Source of the DNA: UBA6109 sp035366835
GTDB lineage: Bacteria; Desulfobacterota; Syntrophia; Syntrophales; UBA6109
DNA length: 23,714 bases
Direction: 5' to 3'
Assembly: GCA_035366835.1 (NCBI GenBank)
Contig: DAOSIS010000042.1
Location: 1 to 23,714 of the forward strand
Positions 23,264-23,714 of this stretch are shown in pieces. The position numbers were made by a program, and so were the translations under genes. Each line of letters begins with the position of its first letter. Position 1 is the first letter of the stretch. Under the pieces are notes generated by a model. It saw only the letters and a list, made by a program, of their open reading frames with translations. It was not told the DNA's origin and searched no databases.

Positions 23264-23545
23264 ATGAAGCACAAGAACATCGGTTCCGAATTCGACGATT
23301 TCCTCAAAGATGAGGGGATACTTGCCGAAGTCGAAAAATCAGCGATCAAGGAAATCGTTGCCCGACAGATCAGTCAGTTGATGACCGAGAAGAAAATTTC
23401 AAAGCTAGAGATGTCCCGCAGGATGGGCACCAGCCGTTCCGCGCTTGACCGCCTTCTCGATCCCAAGAATCAATCGGTTTCCCTGAAAACCCTAGACCGA
23501 GCGGCTTCCTCTTTAGGGAAGAGGCTGTGCATACATCTGGTATGA
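23264..23545 (+). CDS. HTH (XRE-type) antitoxin, HigA-like
   Basis: 93 residues, with GAGGAGGAA before the ATG. The N-terminus (MKHKNIGSEFDDFLKDEGI) is typical of antitoxins paired with Gp49-like toxins. The helix-turn-helix is at about 45-75 (KISKLEMSRRMGTSRSALDRLLDP), followed by SVSLKTLDRAASSLGKRL. It lies directly after the toxin-like frame, in toxin-antitoxin order as in higBA. It should bind the dyad at 22875-22892 and neutralise the toxin. It is intact although the toxin frame appears broken. Confidence 0.85.
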   Translation: MKHKNIGSEFDDFLKDEGILAEVEKSAIKEIVARQISQLMTEKKISKLEMSRRMGTSRSALDRLLDPKNQSVSLKTLDRAASSLGKRLCIHLV

Positions 23546-23630
23546 TACGGCCAAGAAGTTGGCTGGTATCGGTGCTCGGTTGGGGGCATCTCTTATCTGG
23601 CCCGGACCCGCCATTTGTGGGCCTCCGCAT

Positions 23631-23657
23631 AAAAAAACCGCGAGATTGCTCCCGCGG
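23631..23657 (-). terminator. Intrinsic terminator of tRNA-Phe
   Basis: On the minus strand CCGCG pairs with CGCGG around a ~10-nt loop and is followed by seven T (plus-strand A run 23631-23637). It lies 10 bp past the CCA end of the tRNA. Confidence 0.8.
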
Positions 23658-23666
23658 TGGAATTTC

Positions 23667-23714
23667 TGGTGGGCCAGGGCAGAATCGAACTGCCGACACA
23701 TGGATTTTCAGTCC
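23667..23714 (-). tRNA. tRNA-Phe (GAA), 3' part only
   Basis: Cut by the window edge; 48 nt are visible. On the minus strand: part of the anticodon stem (GGA), loop CTGAAAA (anticodon GAA), stem TCCAT, variable GTGTC, T-arm GGCAG/CTGCC with loop TTCGATT, acceptor CTGGCCC, discriminator A and encoded CCA. The GAA anticodon and A discriminator fit Phe. Confidence 0.88.

Overview
The window is about 23.7 kb of GC-rich DNA (the last 1.2 kb is clearly poorer in GC). It comes from a Gram-negative bacterium, most likely a member of the Desulfobacterota (the old Deltaproteobacteria). This is inferred from gene content: Kdo and lipid A enzymes (kdsD, an lpxH-like phosphatase), a TonB/outer-membrane receptor system, a TMTC-like TPR membrane protein, DUF2934, a pyruvoyl-type arginine decarboxylase next to agmatinase, and a 7TM sensor kinase paired with a response-regulator cyclase. 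I cannot name the genus.

Layout. 121-2043 (minus): membrane glycosyltransferase-like protein with five C-terminal TPRs. 2310-8794 (plus): a nine-gene run that looks like one metal-acquisition unit. It holds two small Cys/His-rich exported proteins, a TonB-dependent receptor, a YHS-domain exported protein, a NapH-like membrane polyferredoxin, a tiny Cys-rich membrane protein, and a dedicated ExbB-ExbD-TonB motor. 9071-9798: a DUF2934 protein and a flavin-type split-barrel protein. 10121-11110 (minus): kdsD, divergent from a tightly overlapping transglutaminase / ABC ATPase / ABC permease operon (11305-15256). 15256-15507: a MITE-like inverted-repeat element and two small palindromic repeats. 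15670-16479 (minus): dienoyl-CoA-isomerase-like crotonase, divergent from the lpxH-like gene (16675-17472). 17567-19028: agmatinase and pyruvoyl arginine decarboxylase, which together give a route from arginine to putrescine. 19138-22339: sensor kinase and response regulator fused to a class III nucleotidyl cyclase. 22391-22467: initiator tRNA. 22468-23666: an AT-richer insert with a HigB/HigA-type toxin-antitoxin pair whose toxin is frameshifted. 23667 to the window end (minus): the 3' part of tRNA-Phe with its own terminator.

The most interesting region is 2310-8794. The receptor, motor, periplasmic Cys/His proteins and an inner-membrane iron-sulfur electron carrier are packed together, mostly with overlapping or near-abutting genes. 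This suggests that import of a substrate, probably a metal or metal complex, is coupled to reduction at the inner membrane. The locus also has candidate regulatory DNA: a dyad over a putative -10 box, a perfect 8-bp-arm inverted repeat, a strongly foldable leader before the receptor, and interleaved hairpins before exbB. The substrate is not determined by the sequence.
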